Shown: positions 1 to 10,688, counted from the first letter of the stretch. The stretch: 64,000 bases of DNA from Rhodospirillaceae bacterium (GCA_018667335.1 JABIVD010000027.1:124001-188000); one strand, 5' to 3'. Translations and numbers: made by a program. Notes: generated by a model from the letters alone, not told the origin.

Positions 1-138
1 CGAGCCATAGGCGTCCACCTGGATATTCTCCAGCAAGGACGTCGAGGCCCGGCCCGTTCGCAGGCCGGCGAATTCACGCTTTAAAGCGTCTAATGCGCCG
101 TCCATCCGGCGCTTGAGGTCATTTTCATCAGCCGACAC
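1..138 (-). CDS. frr: Ribosome recycling factor, N-terminal part (runs off the left edge)
   Basis: Only the first 46 codons are present. The translation includes [20 protein letters not shown], the conserved N-terminal helix of ribosome recycling factor, which splits post-termination ribosomes together with EF-G. The start is the GTG at 138: the codon directly before it in frame is the TAG stop of pyrH, so no upstream start is possible. A GGGGAGAG Shine-Dalgarno lies inside the end of pyrH. The two genes abut with no gap, as expected for the conserved rpsB-tsf-pyrH-frr row. The family is certain; the remainder lies outside the window. Confidence 0.95.
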   Translation of the reverse strand, partial: MSADENDLKRRMDGALDALKREFAGLRTGRASTSLLENIQVDAYGS

Positions 139-864
139 CTATTTCTCTCCCCTGACTATCGTGAATCGGCCCTCGCCTTCGAGGACGCGCTTCACCTCTC
201 CCGCATTCTGGATCGAAAACACCAAAATCGGAATATTGTTCTCGCGGCACAGCGTGATTGCCGCCGCATCCATGACCTTGAGGTCACGCTGCAAAACTTC
301 GAAATGGGTCAGGCTTTCGAACCGCTCGGCGCTCGGGTCCTTCTCCGGGTCGGCGGCGTAGATCCCATCGACCTTCGTGCCCTTCAGCAGGCAGTCACAG
401 TCCATTTCCGACGCGCGCAACGCCGCGGCCGTATCCGTCGTGAAATAGGGGTTGCCGGTGCCGGCGGCGAATATCACCACCCGGCCCCGTTCCATGTGCC
501 GGACGGCGCGACGGCGAATATAGGGCTCGCACACGGTCGCCATCGGGATGGCCGAGAGAACGCGGGTGGGCACGTCGCATTCTTCGAGAGCGCTTTGCAG
601 GGCCAGGGCGTTCATGACGGTGGCCAGCATGCCCATATAGTCGGCGCTGGCCCGCTCCATCCCCTGTGCGGCCACCGACACACCCCGAAAGATGTTGCCG
701 CCGCCAACAACCAGGCAAAGCTCGACGCCTGTTTTCTGGACTTCCGCGATGTCGCTGGCGATGCGGCTGACCATCTTGGGATCAAGGCCGAATTCGCCGT
801 CTCCCATGAGGACTTCGCCTGAAACTTTCAGGAGAACCCGTTTGAACTCTGATGTGCCTGCCAT
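139..864 (-). CDS. pyrH: UMP kinase (uridylate kinase)
   Basis: 241 aa, the usual length for bacterial UMP kinase, which phosphorylates UMP to UDP in cytosolic pyrimidine synthesis. It belongs to the amino-acid-kinase fold, unrelated to eukaryotic UMP/CMP kinase. Visible motifs are KVSGE (residues 13-17), the phosphate loop GGGNIFRG (54-61), [10 protein letters not shown], and KVDGIY near residue 165. It sits between tsf (32 bp upstream) and frr (abutting), the standard alphaproteobacterial order, and is probably cotranscribed with both. Nothing is missing or unusual. Confidence 0.97.
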   Translation of the reverse strand: MAGTSEFKRVLLKVSGEVLMGDGEFGLDPKMVSRIASDIAEVQKTGVELCLVVGGGNIFRGVSVAAQGMERASADYMGMLATVMNALALQSALEECDVPTRVLSAIPMATVCEPYIRRRAVRHMERGRVVIFAAGTGNPYFTTDTAAALRASEMDCDCLLKGTKVDGIYAADPEKDPSAERFESLTHFEVLQRDLKVMDAAAITLCRENNIPILVFSIQNAGEVKRVLEGEGRFTIVRGEK

Positions 865-896
865 CGGACTACCGTTCCGTTCGGCCGGTACGCGGT

Positions 897-1817
897 CTAG
901 TTGGCGAGCTTCGCCACCTCTTCCGCGAAGTCGTCTTCCCGGCGTTCAATACCCTCGCCCAACGTAAAGCGGACAAAACCGGCCAATGCGACCGGCGCGC
1001 CGATCTCCTTCGCCGCCGCCTCGACGACCTTCGAGACCTTGGTCTCGCCGTCGATCACGAATGTCTGCTCGTTGAGCACAACTTCTTCGTAGAACTTGCG
1101 CAGGCGCCCTTCCACCATTTTCTCAATGATTTCCTCAGGCTTGCCGGATTCGCGCGCCTGCTCTGCAAGCACTTCACGCTCGCGATCGAGCGCGCCGGCG
1201 TCGACCGATGCGACATCGAGGAACTGGGGCTGCGCAGCTGCCACATGCATCGCCAGCTGACGGCCGAGCTCATCGAGCTTGCCCGCATCGCCGGTCGATT
1301 CGAGGGCTACGAGAACACCGATCTTGCCAAGACCCGGCGCGACCTGATTGTGGACATAGCCGACCACGACGCCGTCGCCGACGGACAGCTTCGCCGAACG
1401 GCGAAATCCGATGTTCTCACCAATCGTGGCGACCAACTCAACAACGGCTTCGTCAACGGACTTGCCGCCGTCAAACGAGGCGGCCTTGAGTGCCGCTTCA
1501 TCATCACCGTGCGCCAGGGCCAACGCGGTCGTCTTGCTGACAAAACCCTGGAAGATTTCGTTGCGGGCAACAAAATCGGTCTCGGAATTAATCTCAACGA
1601 GCGCGCCGGTCTTGCCGTCGACCGCCATGCCGACGAGGCCTTCTGCCGCCGCGCGGCCGGCCTTCTTGGCCGCAGCCGACAGGCCTTTCGTGCGCAACCA
1701 GTCGATGGCGGCTTCCATGTCGCCACCGTTTTCGGTCAGTGCGGTTTTACAATCCATCATGCCCGCGCCGGACTTCTCGCGCAGTTCCTTGACGGCAGCC
1801 GCCGTGATCTCAGCCAT
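897..1817 (-). CDS. tsf: Translation elongation factor Ts
   Basis: 306 aa. EF-Ts is the guanine nucleotide exchange factor that recycles EF-Tu. The N-terminal UBA-like segment (residues 4-45) contains [12 protein letters not shown], and the signature SETDFVARN is at 78-86. Two core subdomains follow to the end, giving the usual length for the family. It lies 58 bp downstream of rpsB and 32 bp upstream of pyrH on the same strand, so an rpsB-tsf-pyrH-frr transcript is likely. The start ATG is followed by the canonical [15 protein letters not shown]. Confidence 0.97.
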   Translation of the reverse strand: MAEITAAAVKELREKSGAGMMDCKTALTENGGDMEAAIDWLRTKGLSAAAKKAGRAAAEGLVGMAVDGKTGALVEINSETDFVARNEIFQGFVSKTTALALAHGDDEAALKAASFDGGKSVDEAVVELVATIGENIGFRRSAKLSVGDGVVVGYVHNQVAPGLGKIGVLVALESTGDAGKLDELGRQLAMHVAAAQPQFLDVASVDAGALDREREVLAEQARESGKPEEIIEKMVEGRLRKFYEEVVLNEQTFVIDGETKVSKVVEAAAKEIGAPVALAGFVRFTLGEGIERREDDFAEEVAKLAN

Positions 1818-1875
1818 GCTGACTCTCCACTCGAATATAGCGTTCTAACTAATTAATATTACGACTTAATCCAAC

Positions 1876-2778
1876 CTAAGCGGCAGGCTCCGCAGGCGCT
1901 TCGGCAGCAGCAACAGGAGCCGCCACAGGCTCTGCTGCAGGCTCTGCCACAGGTTCTGCCACAGGTTCTGCCACTGCGGCCGCGACAGGCTCGGCAGGAG
2001 CCGCTGCTGCTTCAGCAGCCGGTGCTTCCACGACCACTTCGGCCGGCGGTGCCTCGGCTTCGCCGATATCGATACCGGCCGCTGCCATATCCTGCTGCAG
2101 ACCATCGATCACCGCACCGGCGAACAGATCGCAGTACAGCTGAATGGCGCGCATCGCATCGTCATTGCCCGGAATGGGCATGTCGATATCGGACGGATCG
2201 GAGTTGGTGTCGCAGACACCGACGACCGGGATGCCAAGCTTCTTGGCTTCCTTGATCGCAATGTCTTCCTTGTTGGTGTCGATCACCACGACCAGGTCCG
2301 GGCGACCGCCCATTTCCTTGATGCCGCCGAGCGCCATCTCCAGCTTGTCGCGCTTGCGCGTCAGCTGGAGGGTTTCCTTCTTGGTGAGGCCAAGAGCGGA
2401 TTCACCGGAAAGCTGCTCTTCGAGCTCACGCAGGGTCTTGATGGACTGGGAAATCGTCGTCCAGTTGGTAAGCATGCCGCCCAACCAACGCTGGTTGACG
2501 TAGTACTGACCGCATTTGCGAGCCGATTCAGCGACGATCTCGCTGGCCGCGCGCTTGGTGCCGACGAACAGCACCCGGCCGCCCTCGGACGCCACGCTGC
2601 GAGCCGCATTCAGCGCCGCATAGAGCATCGGCACCGACTGCTGCAGATCGATGATGTGGATTCCGTTGCGGACGCCGAAAATGAACGGCTCCATCTTCGG
2701 ATTCCAGCGTCGGGTATTGTGACCAAAGTGAACGCCAGCTTCGAGCAGCTGGCGCATCGTGAATGTTGGGACCGCCAT
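1876..2778 (-). CDS. rpsB: 30S ribosomal protein S2 with long Ala/Pro/Glu/Val tail
   Basis: 300 aa. The first about 240 residues match S2 from [20 protein letters not shown] through [12 protein letters not shown]-type segments (here [11 protein letters not shown]) to [20 protein letters not shown], and form the complete small-subunit protein. The last about 60 residues are a low-complexity tail of AEPV-like units not found in the roughly 240-residue E. coli protein. Acidic and Ala-rich S2 tails are known in some alphaproteobacteria. Part of the tail is encoded by 12-bp tandem repeats (separate entry). The start has a strong AAAGGAGAG upstream. First gene of the rpsB-tsf-pyrH-frr row; the promoter should lie in the 205 bp before it. 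Confidence 0.96.
   Translation of the reverse strand: MAVPTFTMRQLLEAGVHFGHNTRRWNPKMEPFIFGVRNGIHIIDLQQSVPMLYAALNAARSVASEGGRVLFVGTKRAASEIVAESARKCGQYYVNQRWLGGMLTNWTTISQSIKTLRELEEQLSGESALGLTKKETLQLTRKRDKLEMALGGIKEMGGRPDLVVVIDTNKEDIAIKEAKKLGIPVVGVCDTNSDPSDIDMPIPGNDDAMRAIQLYCDLFAGAVIDGLQQDMAAAGIDIGEAEAPPAEVVVEAPAAEAAAAPAEPVAAAVAEPVAEPVAEPAAEPVAAPVAAAEAPAEPAA
1922..1981 (-). repeat. 12-bp tandem repeat inside the rpsB tail
   Basis: On the plus strand the units read GCCACAGGCTCT, GCTGCAGGCTCT, GCCACAGGTTCT, GCCACAGGTTCT, then a diverged GCCACTGCGGCC. Units 3 and 4 are identical. Twelve bases keep the reading frame, so copy-number change would lengthen or shorten the S2 tail by four residues at a time. 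Confidence 0.85.
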
Positions 2779-2983
2779 GGGTCTCTCCTTTACCGGTTGT
2801 GCCTCCGCAGACTGCCGCCCCGAGGGGCACCGGATCGACGAGCGGGGATGTCTGTCCGCCTGCCGCAGGTCTGCGTGTGGGATATGTCCCGCAACGGCGG
2901 GATCGGCGCGGTGATACCCGCATGCCGGCCTGATTACAAGGTCTTAATGGATCAATCGGGGCGCAATCGGCCCGCAATACGCC

Positions 2984-3325
2984 CTAGGGCTTCTTGTATT
3001 CGATTTCCAGGGCGATCAGCGGGCTGTCGCTGACCACGGTCACGTTGTGTTCGAACCCGTCGCCCACCTCGTAGAACGTCGCGGCGCCCTTCTTCGAGGC
3101 CATTGTCGACGGCGCATCGCCGCCGCCGCGCTCGATCTGCACGTCGCTGTCGCCGAAATGGTAGCCGACGTAATCGAGATCGTGGTTGTGCCAACCCGAA
3201 CTCTGGCCCTTTTCGATGTGATGAAACGTTATTCGGGTCGTCTCATTATCGATCAGGACCTCGTAGTGGCCGCGCTTGTCTTCGGCCACTTCGATGCGTG
3301 TTTTCTCTTCGAGTTTCCGCGACAT
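2984..3325 (-). CDS. Small single-domain cupin protein, copy 2 of a tandem pair
   Basis: 113 aa, one conserved beta-barrel cupin domain. Motif 1 appears as GQSSGWHNHDLDYVGY (residues about 40-55), with His-x-His as likely metal ligands, and motif 2 as GFEHNVTVV near residue 88. No other domain or signal peptide is visible, so it should be cytosolic. It is clearly paralogous to the cupin encoded 10 bp upstream (3336-3665): both begin MS(R/T)KL.EKT, share a GW-H-HD-DY core and end LEIEYK. The two are probably cotranscribed. Substrate and reaction cannot be told; similar small cupins are often annotated only by fold. Confidence 0.8.
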   Translation of the reverse strand: MSRKLEEKTRIEVAEDKRGHYEVLIDNETTRITFHHIEKGQSSGWHNHDLDYVGYHFGDSDVQIERGGGDAPSTMASKKGAATFYEVGDGFEHNVTVVSDSPLIALEIEYKKP

Positions 3326-3335
3326 TTGTCAGACC

Positions 3336-3665
3336 TCAATATTTGTATTCGATCTCCAGCACCCGGATGTCCACATCGCCCACATTCGTGGCGTTGTGCT
3401 CGACCGGCGCCTTGATCATCACCGCTTTGCCGGGAACATAATCGACATCCCGCATGCTGCCGTCGGCATGATCGAGATGCAGCCGCCCCTCGGACTGCTG
3501 GATCGTCAGATAATCAAAATCATGCAGATGCCAGCCGGTCTGCTGTCCGGGCTTGATGTGCCACAGGGTGACCCGGGTCTTCTCGTCATCGACCAGCGTA
3601 TCAAAATGCCCGACCTCGCGATCGGCGGCCTCGCTGGCGGTTTTTTCCATCAGTTTCGTGGACAT
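3336..3665 (-). CDS. Small single-domain cupin protein, copy 1 of a tandem pair
   Basis: 109 aa when begun at the ATG at 3665, chosen because AGGAGAG lies 5 nt upstream and because the paralogue starts at the same place. A longer frame to 3728 has no ribosome site and an unrelated N-terminus. Cupin motif 1 is GQQTGWHLHDFDYLTI and motif 2 is APVEHNATN, retaining the His ligands. First gene of the two-gene cupin unit between dnaE and rpsB. Function unknown beyond the fold. Confidence 0.8.
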   Translation of the reverse strand: MSTKLMEKTASEAADREVGHFDTLVDDEKTRVTLWHIKPGQQTGWHLHDFDYLTIQQSEGRLHLDHADGSMRDVDYVPGKAVMIKAPVEHNATNVGDVDIRVLEIEYKY

Positions 3666-3749
3666 GCACTCTCTCCTGAAATCTCTGTACGAATTTACAC
3701 CGCAAATATCAGACCGCGTAAAGGGCATTCATGCGTTGGCCGGAGCACG

Positions 3750-6700
3750 CTAGATTTCCTGCACGTCCACGACGCCATGAATGGCGCGCATGGCCCGGTT
3801 CAACTCCGGCGTACACAGATAGCCACCATCGAGGCGGACGATGACGTCCTGCTCGCCATCGGGAATGACGAGCCGGATCCGGCCATTGCCGCGCTTGCCC
3901 TCGCCCGGACGCGCCTCGCGGTCGATCAGGGTCTTCAGCGACCCGATCGACTCCATGCCCTCGACCCAAATCTTGATGGCGACGGGTGCGCTGGCCGCCG
4001 CCGCTGCGAGCTCACGCACGCTCTGGCCGGTCAAACGAAGCTGGCCTTCCTCGAACCGCGCTGCCGTCTGCACCAGCACGGGTTTACCGCTCTCCAGCAA
4101 CTCGCGCGTCGCGGCCAGGACCTCGGCAAACATTGTGATCTCGAATGTCCCCGCGGCGTCGGACAGTTGCACGAACGCGTATCGGCTGCCCCGTTGGGAT
4201 GTGCGTTGCTGCACCGCGATCACCGACCCCGCGAGCACCACATTGGCAGCCCCACCCTGGCGCTCGACGGTCTGTTCGAGCTCGGTGCTGCCGACGACGC
4301 CCAGGCGATCGAGCAGCTTCCCGTAATCGTCCAGCGGATGGGCGGACATGTAGAACCCGACGGCATCAAGCTCGCGCTGCAGCCGGTCCGGCTGGGGCCA
4401 ATCCGCACGGTCGAACGGCTCGGGCGCCGGCAGACCGCCCTCTTCACCGGGATCGCCAAGCAGGCTGAACTGGCCGCTCTCGCGTTCGCGCTGAATGGCT
4501 TGCGCATGCCCGAGAATCTGGTCGATCGAATCAAACGTCCGCGCGCGGTTGCCATCCAGGCTGTCGAACGCGCCCGCCTGAACCAGCTGTTCGAGCTGGC
4601 GGCGGTTCAGAATATGCGCGTCGAGCCGGCTCGCCACCTCGTACGGGCTGTCGAACCGCCCGTTGGCCTCGCGCTCCTGGACGAGATCGCCCATCGCGGC
4701 CTGGCCCACGCCCTTGATGGCAGACAGCGCATAGTGGATGCCGCCAATCGACACCGGTTCATCATCTTCAGCCGCCGCCTGCTGTGTCGCCGCATCCAAA
4801 TTGATGGACGCGACCGTGAAATCAACGCCCGAGAGGTTGACGTCGGGCGGCAGCAGATCGATGTGGTGACGCGCCAGTTCCTGCTTGTAGATCGCCAGCT
4901 TGTCCGTGTTGCCCATGTCCAGCGTCATGGACGCGGCAAAGAACTCGACCGGGTAATTGGCCTTCAAATACGCCGTCTGGTAGGCGATCAGGGCATAGGC
5001 CGCCGCATGGGCCTTGTTGAAGCCGTAGCCGGCGAATTTGGCGATGGTCTCGAAGATGCGAGTGGACGTCGCCTCATCGACCCCGCGCGCCGCAGCACCC
5101 GCGACGAAGGTCTCCTGCTGAGCGTCCATTTCGGACTGGATCTTCTTGCCCATGGCCCGGCGCAACAGGTCGGCGCCACCGAGCGTGTAACCCGCCAATT
5201 CCTGAGCCATCTGCATCACCTGTTCCTGATAGATCGGGATGCCGTAGGTCTCCTTCAGGCATTGCTCCAGATCGTCATGCAGGTAATCGACCTCTTCGGT
5301 GCCGTGCTTTCGCGAGATGTAGCTCGGGATATTGTCCATCGGGCCAGGTCGGTAGAGCGCGACAACGGCGATGATGTCTTCGAACCGGTCGGGTCCCAGC
5401 TTGCGCAGCACGTCGCGCACGCCGGAGGATTCACACTGGAACACGCCCGTCGTGTCGCCGCGCGCCAGCATTTTGAACGTCCCCTCGTCATCCAGCGGCA
5501 AGGTGGCGAGATCGACCTCGACATCCCGGTCGGCCAGCAATTCCACGGCTTTCTGCAGCACATCCAGGGTCTTCAGGCCCAGGAAATCGAACTTCACGAG
5601 GCCCGCCGCCTCGACATACTTCATGCTGAACTGGGTCGACAGGGTCGCGGAGCGCGGATCGCGGAACAGCGGAACGATGTCCGACAACGGCCGGTCGCCG
5701 ATCACAACGCCGGCGGCATGGGTCGACGAGTTGCGATACAGCCCTTCGAGCTTGAGCGCGAGATCGAGCAGATGCGCGACCGCCTCATCCTCTTTGCGCA
5801 TCGCCTTGAGAGCGTCCTCGCTGTCGATGGCCTGCTGCAGGGTCATGGGGTTGGCCGGGTTGTTCGGCACCATCTTGGCGATCCGGTCGACCTGCCCGTA
5901 GGGCATCTCCAGGACCCGGCCGACGTCGCGCACCACGGCGCGCGCCTGCAGCTTGCCGAAGGTGATGATCTGCGCCACCCGGTCATGGCCAAACTTCTGC
6001 TGCACGTAGTGGATGACCTCGTCCCGCCGCTCCTGGCAGAAATCGATGTCAAAGTCAGGCATCGACACGCGTTCCGGGTTCAGGAAGCGCTCGAAGAACA
6101 GACCGAAGCGCAACGGGTCAAGATCCGTGATCGTCAACGACCAGGCCACCGCCGATCCGGCGCCCGAACCGCGGCCCGGCCCGACCGCCACGCCGTTCGC
6201 CTTGGACCATTTGATGAAATCCGAAACGATCAGGAAATAGCCCGGATATCCCATATTAACAATGGTTTCGAGCTCGAACCTTAACCGATCTCTGTACGGT
6301 TTGGCGGCCTCTTCGCGGGCTGCCGCATCCATATCCTCGGTGAACACATGGGCGACCAACCGCGCTTCGAGCCCCGCCTCGGCTTCCGTCGTGAGCTCCT
6401 GCTCCTCTGTCCGCCCTTCCTCCGTCGGATAGGGCGGCAGCATCGGTGCGGTCTCGGTCGGCATAAACGCGCAGCGCCGGGCCACCACGAGCGTGTTTTC
6501 GATCGCTTCGGGCAAATCAGCGAACAAGGCACGCATTTCCGCCGCAGACTTGAAGCGATGCTCCGATGTCACCCGCCGACGCTCCGACTGGGATACATAG
6601 GCGCTTTGCGAGATGCACAGCAGCGCGTCATGGGCCTCATACATGCCCTCGTCCGCGAAAAACGCCTCATTGGTGGCGAGCAGCGGGATGTCGTGTTCGT

Positions 6701-7301
6701 AGGCCAGATCGATGAAGGCCGGCTCCAGCCGATCCTCGATCTCGAGGCCATGACGCTGGAGCTCCATATACAAACGATCCGGAAACAGCGCTTTCAGCTG
6801 CAATAGGGCATCTTTTGCGGCATCCATCTGACCTTCCGCGATCAGGCGCCCCGGAAGACCTGCAACACCGCCCGTCAACGCGATCAGCCCGTCGGTCTCT
6901 CCCTCCAACTCGGCCAGCGTAACCACGGGGTTCCGGTCGTCGGCCATCTCCACATAGGACCGGCTGACAATGCGCAGCAGATTGCGATAACCCGCTTCGG
7001 ACTGGGCCAGAAGCACGATCTGATCATCCGCAGGCGGGCGGTTGCCGCCGCGAAACCCGTTTCGTGATTCATCCGGCTCCGACGCGAGCGCGAACTGGCA
7101 GCCCACGATCGGCTGAATCCCGGCCTTCGCCGCGGCCATCGAGAATTCCAGTGCGCCGAACAGATTGCCCGTATCGGTGATCGCGACCGCCGGCATCTCG
7201 CGCGTGCGGCACAATTCGACGAGCTGGGGTACGCGCAGCGCGCCTTCGGCCAGCGAGAAGGCCGAATGAACGCGGAGATGGACGAAATCAGCGTGTGACA
7301 T
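3750..7301 (-). CDS. dnaE: DNA polymerase III alpha subunit
   Basis: 1183 aa, the replicative polymerase catalytic subunit. Order: PHP domain (about 1-280), palm/thumb/fingers core, helix-hairpin-helix (IKGVGQAAMGDLV region), OB fold (near 1000-1080), C-terminal tau-binding region. The catalytic aspartates are visible: MPDFDID gives D416 and D418, and KFDFLGLKTL gives D572. The PHP domain has lost metal ligands (HLRVHS instead of HLHVHS-type, AITDTGN instead of TDHGN-type). That matches a DnaE that relies on a separate DnaQ proofreader, as in E. coli. It lies downstream of lolCD with a 68-bp gap. The long plus-strand frame over 3276-6284 is its antisense shadow. Confidence 0.97.
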   Translation of the reverse strand: MSHADFVHLRVHSAFSLAEGALRVPQLVELCRTREMPAVAITDTGNLFGALEFSMAAAKAGIQPIVGCQFALASEPDESRNGFRGGNRPPADDQIVLLAQSEAGYRNLLRIVSRSYVEMADDRNPVVTLAELEGETDGLIALTGGVAGLPGRLIAEGQMDAAKDALLQLKALFPDRLYMELQRHGLEIEDRLEPAFIDLAYEHDIPLLATNEAFFADEGMYEAHDALLCISQSAYVSQSERRRVTSEHRFKSAAEMRALFADLPEAIENTLVVARRCAFMPTETAPMLPPYPTEEGRTEEQELTTEAEAGLEARLVAHVFTEDMDAAAREEAAKPYRDRLRFELETIVNMGYPGYFLIVSDFIKWSKANGVAVGPGRGSGAGSAVAWSLTITDLDPLRFGLFFERFLNPERVSMPDFDIDFCQERRDEVIHYVQQKFGHDRVAQIITFGKLQARAVVRDVGRVLEMPYGQVDRIAKMVPNNPANPMTLQQAIDSEDALKAMRKEDEAVAHLLDLALKLEGLYRNSSTHAAGVVIGDRPLSDIVPLFRDPRSATLSTQFSMKYVEAAGLVKFDFLGLKTLDVLQKAVELLADRDVEVDLATLPLDDEGTFKMLARGDTTGVFQCESSGVRDVLRKLGPDRFEDIIAVVALYRPGPMDNIPSYISRKHGTEEVDYLHDDLEQCLKETYGIPIYQEQVMQMAQELAGYTLGGADLLRRAMGKKIQSEMDAQQETFVAGAAARGVDEATSTRIFETIAKFAGYGFNKAHAAAYALIAYQTAYLKANYPVEFFAASMTLDMGNTDKLAIYKQELARHHIDLLPPDVNLSGVDFTVASINLDAATQQAAAEDDEPVSIGGIHYALSAIKGVGQAAMGDLVQEREANGRFDSPYEVASRLDAHILNRRQLEQLVQAGAFDSLDGNRARTFDSIDQILGHAQAIQRERESGQFSLLGDPGEEGGLPAPEPFDRADWPQPDRLQRELDAVGFYMSAHPLDDYGKLLDRLGVVGSTELEQTVERQGGAANVVLAGSVIAVQQRTSQRGSRYAFVQLSDAAGTFEITMFAEVLAATRELLESGKPVLVQTAARFEEGQLRLTGQSVRELAAAAASAPVAIKIWVEGMESIGSLKTLIDREARPGEGKRGNGRIRLVIPDGEQDVIVRLDGGYLCTPELNRAMRAIHGVVDVQEI

Positions 7302-7369
7302 AGCCCGACGACACTAGCGCGATTCGAGGTGCGAACAGCCCCTCCAATCACGTGCATTCCGGGGACAAC

Positions 7370-8050
7370 TCAGGCCGGCTCGACCCGCCCATCGCGCAGT
7401 TGGAGCGTGCGGTCCATCTTGGCCGCCAGTTCCAGATTGTGCGTGGCGATCAGCGCCGCCAGCCGGGCCCCGCGGACCAGCTTGAGCATCTGGTCGAACA
7501 CGCCGCCAGCAGTCTCGGGATCGAGGTTTCCGGTCGGCTCGTCGGCCAACAGGATCGCCGGGGCATTGGCCACGCTGCGGGCGATCGCGATCCGCTGCTG
7601 TTCGCCGCCGCTGAGCTGCCCGGGCCGGTGGGTCGCCCGGTCGCCGAGCCCCATCATCTCCAGCAATTCGCCAGCCCGCACACGTGCCTCGGCACGGCTG
7701 GTGCCCGCGATCATCTGCGGCAGCATGATGTTTTCCAGGGCCGAGAACTCCGGCAACAGATGATGGAACTGATAGACAAACCCCAGGGTTCCGCGCCGCA
7801 GCCGGGTACGATCGGCCTCCGCGAGCCCCGAACATGCCTCGTCGCCAATGATCACTTCTCCGGCGTCGGGGCGTTCCAGCAGGCCCGCGATATGCAGCAA
7901 CGTGGACTTCCCGGCCCCCGAAGGGCCCACGAGCGCGACGATCTCGCCGGGCACCAGCGACATCTGGACATCGCGCAGGACCTCGATGTCCCGCCCACCC
8001 TGATGGAACGTACGCCCGACACCGCGCAATTCGAGGGCCGCATCACTCAT
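7370..8050 (-). CDS. lolD: Lipoprotein-releasing ABC transporter ATPase
   Basis: 226 aa, the length of LolD, the ATPase that powers extraction of lipoproteins from the inner membrane for delivery to LolA. Walker [10 protein letters not shown] is at residues 42-50, followed by Q-loop [15 protein letters not shown], the signature [14 protein letters not shown] and Walker [13 protein letters not shown]. The [10 protein letters not shown]-type segment is typical of LolD rather than MacB. It overlaps the upstream permease gene by 8 nt, so the two are translationally linked. Confidence 0.93.
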   Translation of the reverse strand: MSDAALELRGVGRTFHQGGRDIEVLRDVQMSLVPGEIVALVGPSGAGKSTLLHIAGLLERPDAGEVIIGDEACSGLAEADRTRLRRGTLGFVYQFHHLLPEFSALENIMLPQMIAGTSRAEARVRAGELLEMMGLGDRATHRPGQLSGGEQQRIAIARSVANAPAILLADEPTGNLDPETAGGVFDQMLKLVRGARLAALIATHNLELAAKMDRTLQLRDGRVEPA

Positions 8051-9287
8051 TGCGCAGCGCCTCCACGGGATCGAGCCGCGAGGCGCGCCAACTGGGATAG
8101 AGCGTCGCCAGGATCGACAGGCCGAGTGCCATGCTAATCACCATGACGACCTCGCCCGTATCGACCTCCGCGGGAAGCTGGCTCAGGAAGTAGATTTCCG
8201 CGGCGAACAGCTCGGTTCCCGTCAAGGCCTCCAGCCAGCGACGGATCACCTCGATGTTCTCAGAGAAGACCAGCCCCAGGATCGCGCCGGCGATCGTACC
8301 AACCACGCCGATGCTGGTGCCGACGATGAAGAACACGCGCATCACCATGCCCCGCGACGCGCCCACGGTGCGCAGGATCGCGATCGCCGAGCCCTTGTCC
8401 TTCACCAGCATGATCAGGCTGGAGATGATGTTGAATGCCGCCACCAGGATGATCAGCGTCAGGATCAGGAACATGACGTTCCGCTCGACCTGCAACGCAT
8501 TGAAAAAGCTGCTGTTTGCCTGCTGCCAATCGAACAAACGATGGTGCGGGTCGATGACCCCGCCGATCGCCCGGCGCTGGGCCTGGAACGTATCGGGATC
8601 CTCGACGAAGACCTCGAGCTGATTGACCGTATCGCCGAGCCGGAAATATTGCTGCGCCGCCGCCAGGGGCATGAAGATAAATGTGCTGTCGAACTCGAAC
8701 ATCCCCACTTCGAACGTCGCGACCACTCGATAGGCCTGCATGCGCGGGACGGTGCCAATCGCCGTCACCGTGCCGCGCGGTGAGACCAACGTGACCTTGT
8801 CGCCGACACGCACCCCCAACGTTCGCGCCAGGCGTGACCCCATCACCACCGTGTCACTGCCGCGGAAATGGCTGAGTGCGCCGAGACGGATATTGTCGGC
8901 AATCGACGGCCGCGCCGCCAGCGCTTCCGGCGTCAGGCCGCGCACCAGCGCACCTGCCGCACGTCCACCGTTGGTCGCAAGGATCTGGCCCTCGACCAGC
9001 GGCGTGACCGAGAGGACACCGTCGACCATGCGCACACGCGCCGCGAGCGGGTCATAATCCGACAGCGTCCCGGTCGAGCTGACGACGGCGATATGGCCGT
9101 TGAGGCCCAGGATGCGATCAAGCAATTCCCCGCGGAACCCGTTCATCACCGACAAAACGATGATCAGGGTCGCGACACCAAGTGCGATGCCCATCAGCGA
9201 GAACCCGGCGATGACCGAGATAAACCCCTCGGCGCGGCGGGCCCGCATGTAGCGCAGGGCAATCATCCATTCGACGGGTGAAAACAT
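8043..9287 (-). CDS. lolC: Lipoprotein-releasing ABC transporter permease (LolC/LolE type)
   Basis: 414 aa. One N-terminal transmembrane helix (about 22-45, [24 protein letters not shown]), a large periplasmic domain (about 46-265), then three C-terminal helices, the FtsX/MacB_PCD architecture of LolC/LolE. Only one permease gene is present, as is usual in alphaproteobacteria, where the transporter is probably a homodimer with two LolD. It lies between proS (75 bp upstream) and lolD (8-nt overlap). LolC versus LolE cannot be separated from the sequence, so the symbol is by convention. Confidence 0.92.
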   Translation of the reverse strand: MFSPVEWMIALRYMRARRAEGFISVIAGFSLMGIALGVATLIIVLSVMNGFRGELLDRILGLNGHIAVVSSTGTLSDYDPLAARVRMVDGVLSVTPLVEGQILATNGGRAAGALVRGLTPEALAARPSIADNIRLGALSHFRGSDTVVMGSRLARTLGVRVGDKVTLVSPRGTVTAIGTVPRMQAYRVVATFEVGMFEFDSTFIFMPLAAAQQYFRLGDTVNQLEVFVEDPDTFQAQRRAIGGVIDPHHRLFDWQQANSSFFNALQVERNVMFLILTLIILVAAFNIISSLIMLVKDKGSAIAILRTVGASRGMVMRVFFIVGTSIGVVGTIAGAILGLVFSENIEVIRRWLEALTGTELFAAEIYFLSQLPAEVDTGEVVMVISMALGLSILATLYPSWRASRLDPVEALRNE

Positions 9288-9362
9288 CGCGCTTACCGCC
9301 TGTTGGGATGGGCAGAGTGAGAATCGAGAAAGGCGCGAAGCTGACGTTTGATTGTGGCCACC

Positions 9363-10688
9363 CTATGACGCCGCGCGTGCGGCGATCCAGTCACCCAGCG
9401 CGTCGATCGCCAGTTCGGACTTCTCTCCGTCCGCGCGCTGCTTGACCTCGATCTTGCCGTCCTTGAGGCCGCGTGGGCCCACCGTGAGCTGCCAGGGAAT
9501 CCCGACCAGATCCATATCGGCGAACTTTCCGCCGGCCCGCTCATCGCGATCGTCATAGAGCACCTCGACGCCGGCCGCCCCGAGTTCGGCATAAATCCGC
9601 TCACACGTCGCATCACAATCCGCGTCGCCGACCTTGAGGTTGATCAGCCCCACTTTCCATGGCGCCACGGATTCCGGCCAGATGATGCCGTTGTCGTCGT
9701 GGGACGCCTCGATGATCGCCCCGACCAGCCGCGACACGCCGATGCCGTAGCTGCCCATTTCGAGCGTGATTTTCTGCCCGTCGGGGCCCTGCACCGAAGC
9801 ACCGAGGGGTTCGGAGTATTTGGTGCCGAAATAGAAGATATGCCCGACCTCGATGCCGCGCGCTGTCACCAGCTGATCGTCCGCGACATCGCATTTGGCG
9901 GGATCGTGCATCTCGTCCGTCACCGCATAGTGGGCCGTCCACTTGTCCACCTGGGGCTGCAGGTCGGTTTCATAGTCGAGATCGTCGCCCGGCGCGTCCA
10001 GTTCGAGAAGTGCCTTGTCGCAGAACACCGCGCTCTCACCCGTCTCGGCCAGAATAATGAACTCATGGCTCAGATCGCCGCCGATCGGCCCTGTATCCGC
10101 CGCCATCGGCACGGCCTGGAGCCCCATGCGGGCATAGGTGCGCAAATAGGCGAGGAACATCTTGTTGTAGGAATGAACCGCGCCTTCCTTGTCGAGATCG
10201 AAGGAGTAATTGTCCTTCATCAGGAACTCGCGACCGCGCATGACGCCGAAGCGCGGGCGCACCTCGTCGCGGAACTTCCACTGGATGTTGTAGAGGTTCT
10301 TCGGGAGGTCGCGATAACTCGTCACCTCGTTGGCGACGATATCGGTGATCACTTCTTCCGCCGTCGGGCCATACAGCAATTCGCGGTCATGGCGGTCCGT
10401 GATCCGCAGCATTTCCTTGCCATAGTCCTCGTATCGTCCGGATGCGCGCCACAGCTCGGCCGACTGGATGGTCGGCATCAGGACCTCCTGCGCGCCGGCG
10501 CGGTCCTGCTCCTCGCGCACGATCTGGGAAATCTTCTGCAACACCCTCAGGCCCATCGGCAGCCAGGTGTAGATGCCGGCCGCAGACTGGCGCACCATGC
10601 CCGCACGCAGCATCAAACGATGCGAGACGATTTTCGCCTCGGCGGGGGTTTCCTTCAGGGTCGGCAAAAACAAACGGGTACGCCGCAT
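9363..10688 (-). CDS. proS: Prolyl-tRNA synthetase, short form without editing insertion
   Basis: 441 aa class II synthetase that charges tRNA-Pro. Motif 2 is visible around [21 protein letters not shown] and motif 3 as [16 protein letters not shown], followed by the C-terminal anticodon-binding domain (about 345-441). The E. coli type is about 570 aa with an inserted cis-editing domain between motifs 2 and 3. Here motif 2 leads to motif 3 with no room for that insertion, which is the alphaproteobacterial and mitochondrial form. Such organisms often carry a free-standing Ala-tRNA-Pro deacylase; none is in this window. Located upstream of lolCD on the same strand. Confidence 0.96.
   Translation of the reverse strand: MRRTRLFLPTLKETPAEAKIVSHRLMLRAGMVRQSAAGIYTWLPMGLRVLQKISQIVREEQDRAGAQEVLMPTIQSAELWRASGRYEDYGKEMLRITDRHDRELLYGPTAEEVITDIVANEVTSYRDLPKNLYNIQWKFRDEVRPRFGVMRGREFLMKDNYSFDLDKEGAVHSYNKMFLAYLRTYARMGLQAVPMAADTGPIGGDLSHEFIILAETGESAVFCDKALLELDAPGDDLDYETDLQPQVDKWTAHYAVTDEMHDPAKCDVADDQLVTARGIEVGHIFYFGTKYSEPLGASVQGPDGQKITLEMGSYGIGVSRLVGAIIEASHDDNGIIWPESVAPWKVGLINLKVGDADCDATCERIYAELGAAGVEVLYDDRDERAGGKFADMDLVGIPWQLTVGPRGLKDGKIEVKQRADGEKSELAIDALGDWIAARAAS

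Noticed and set aside
3276-6284. 1002-codon open frame on the plus strand opposite dnaE
   Set aside because: It is the antisense of a conserved DnaE; its His/Arg/Gln-rich composition is typical of GC-rich antisense frames and it has no recognisable domain.
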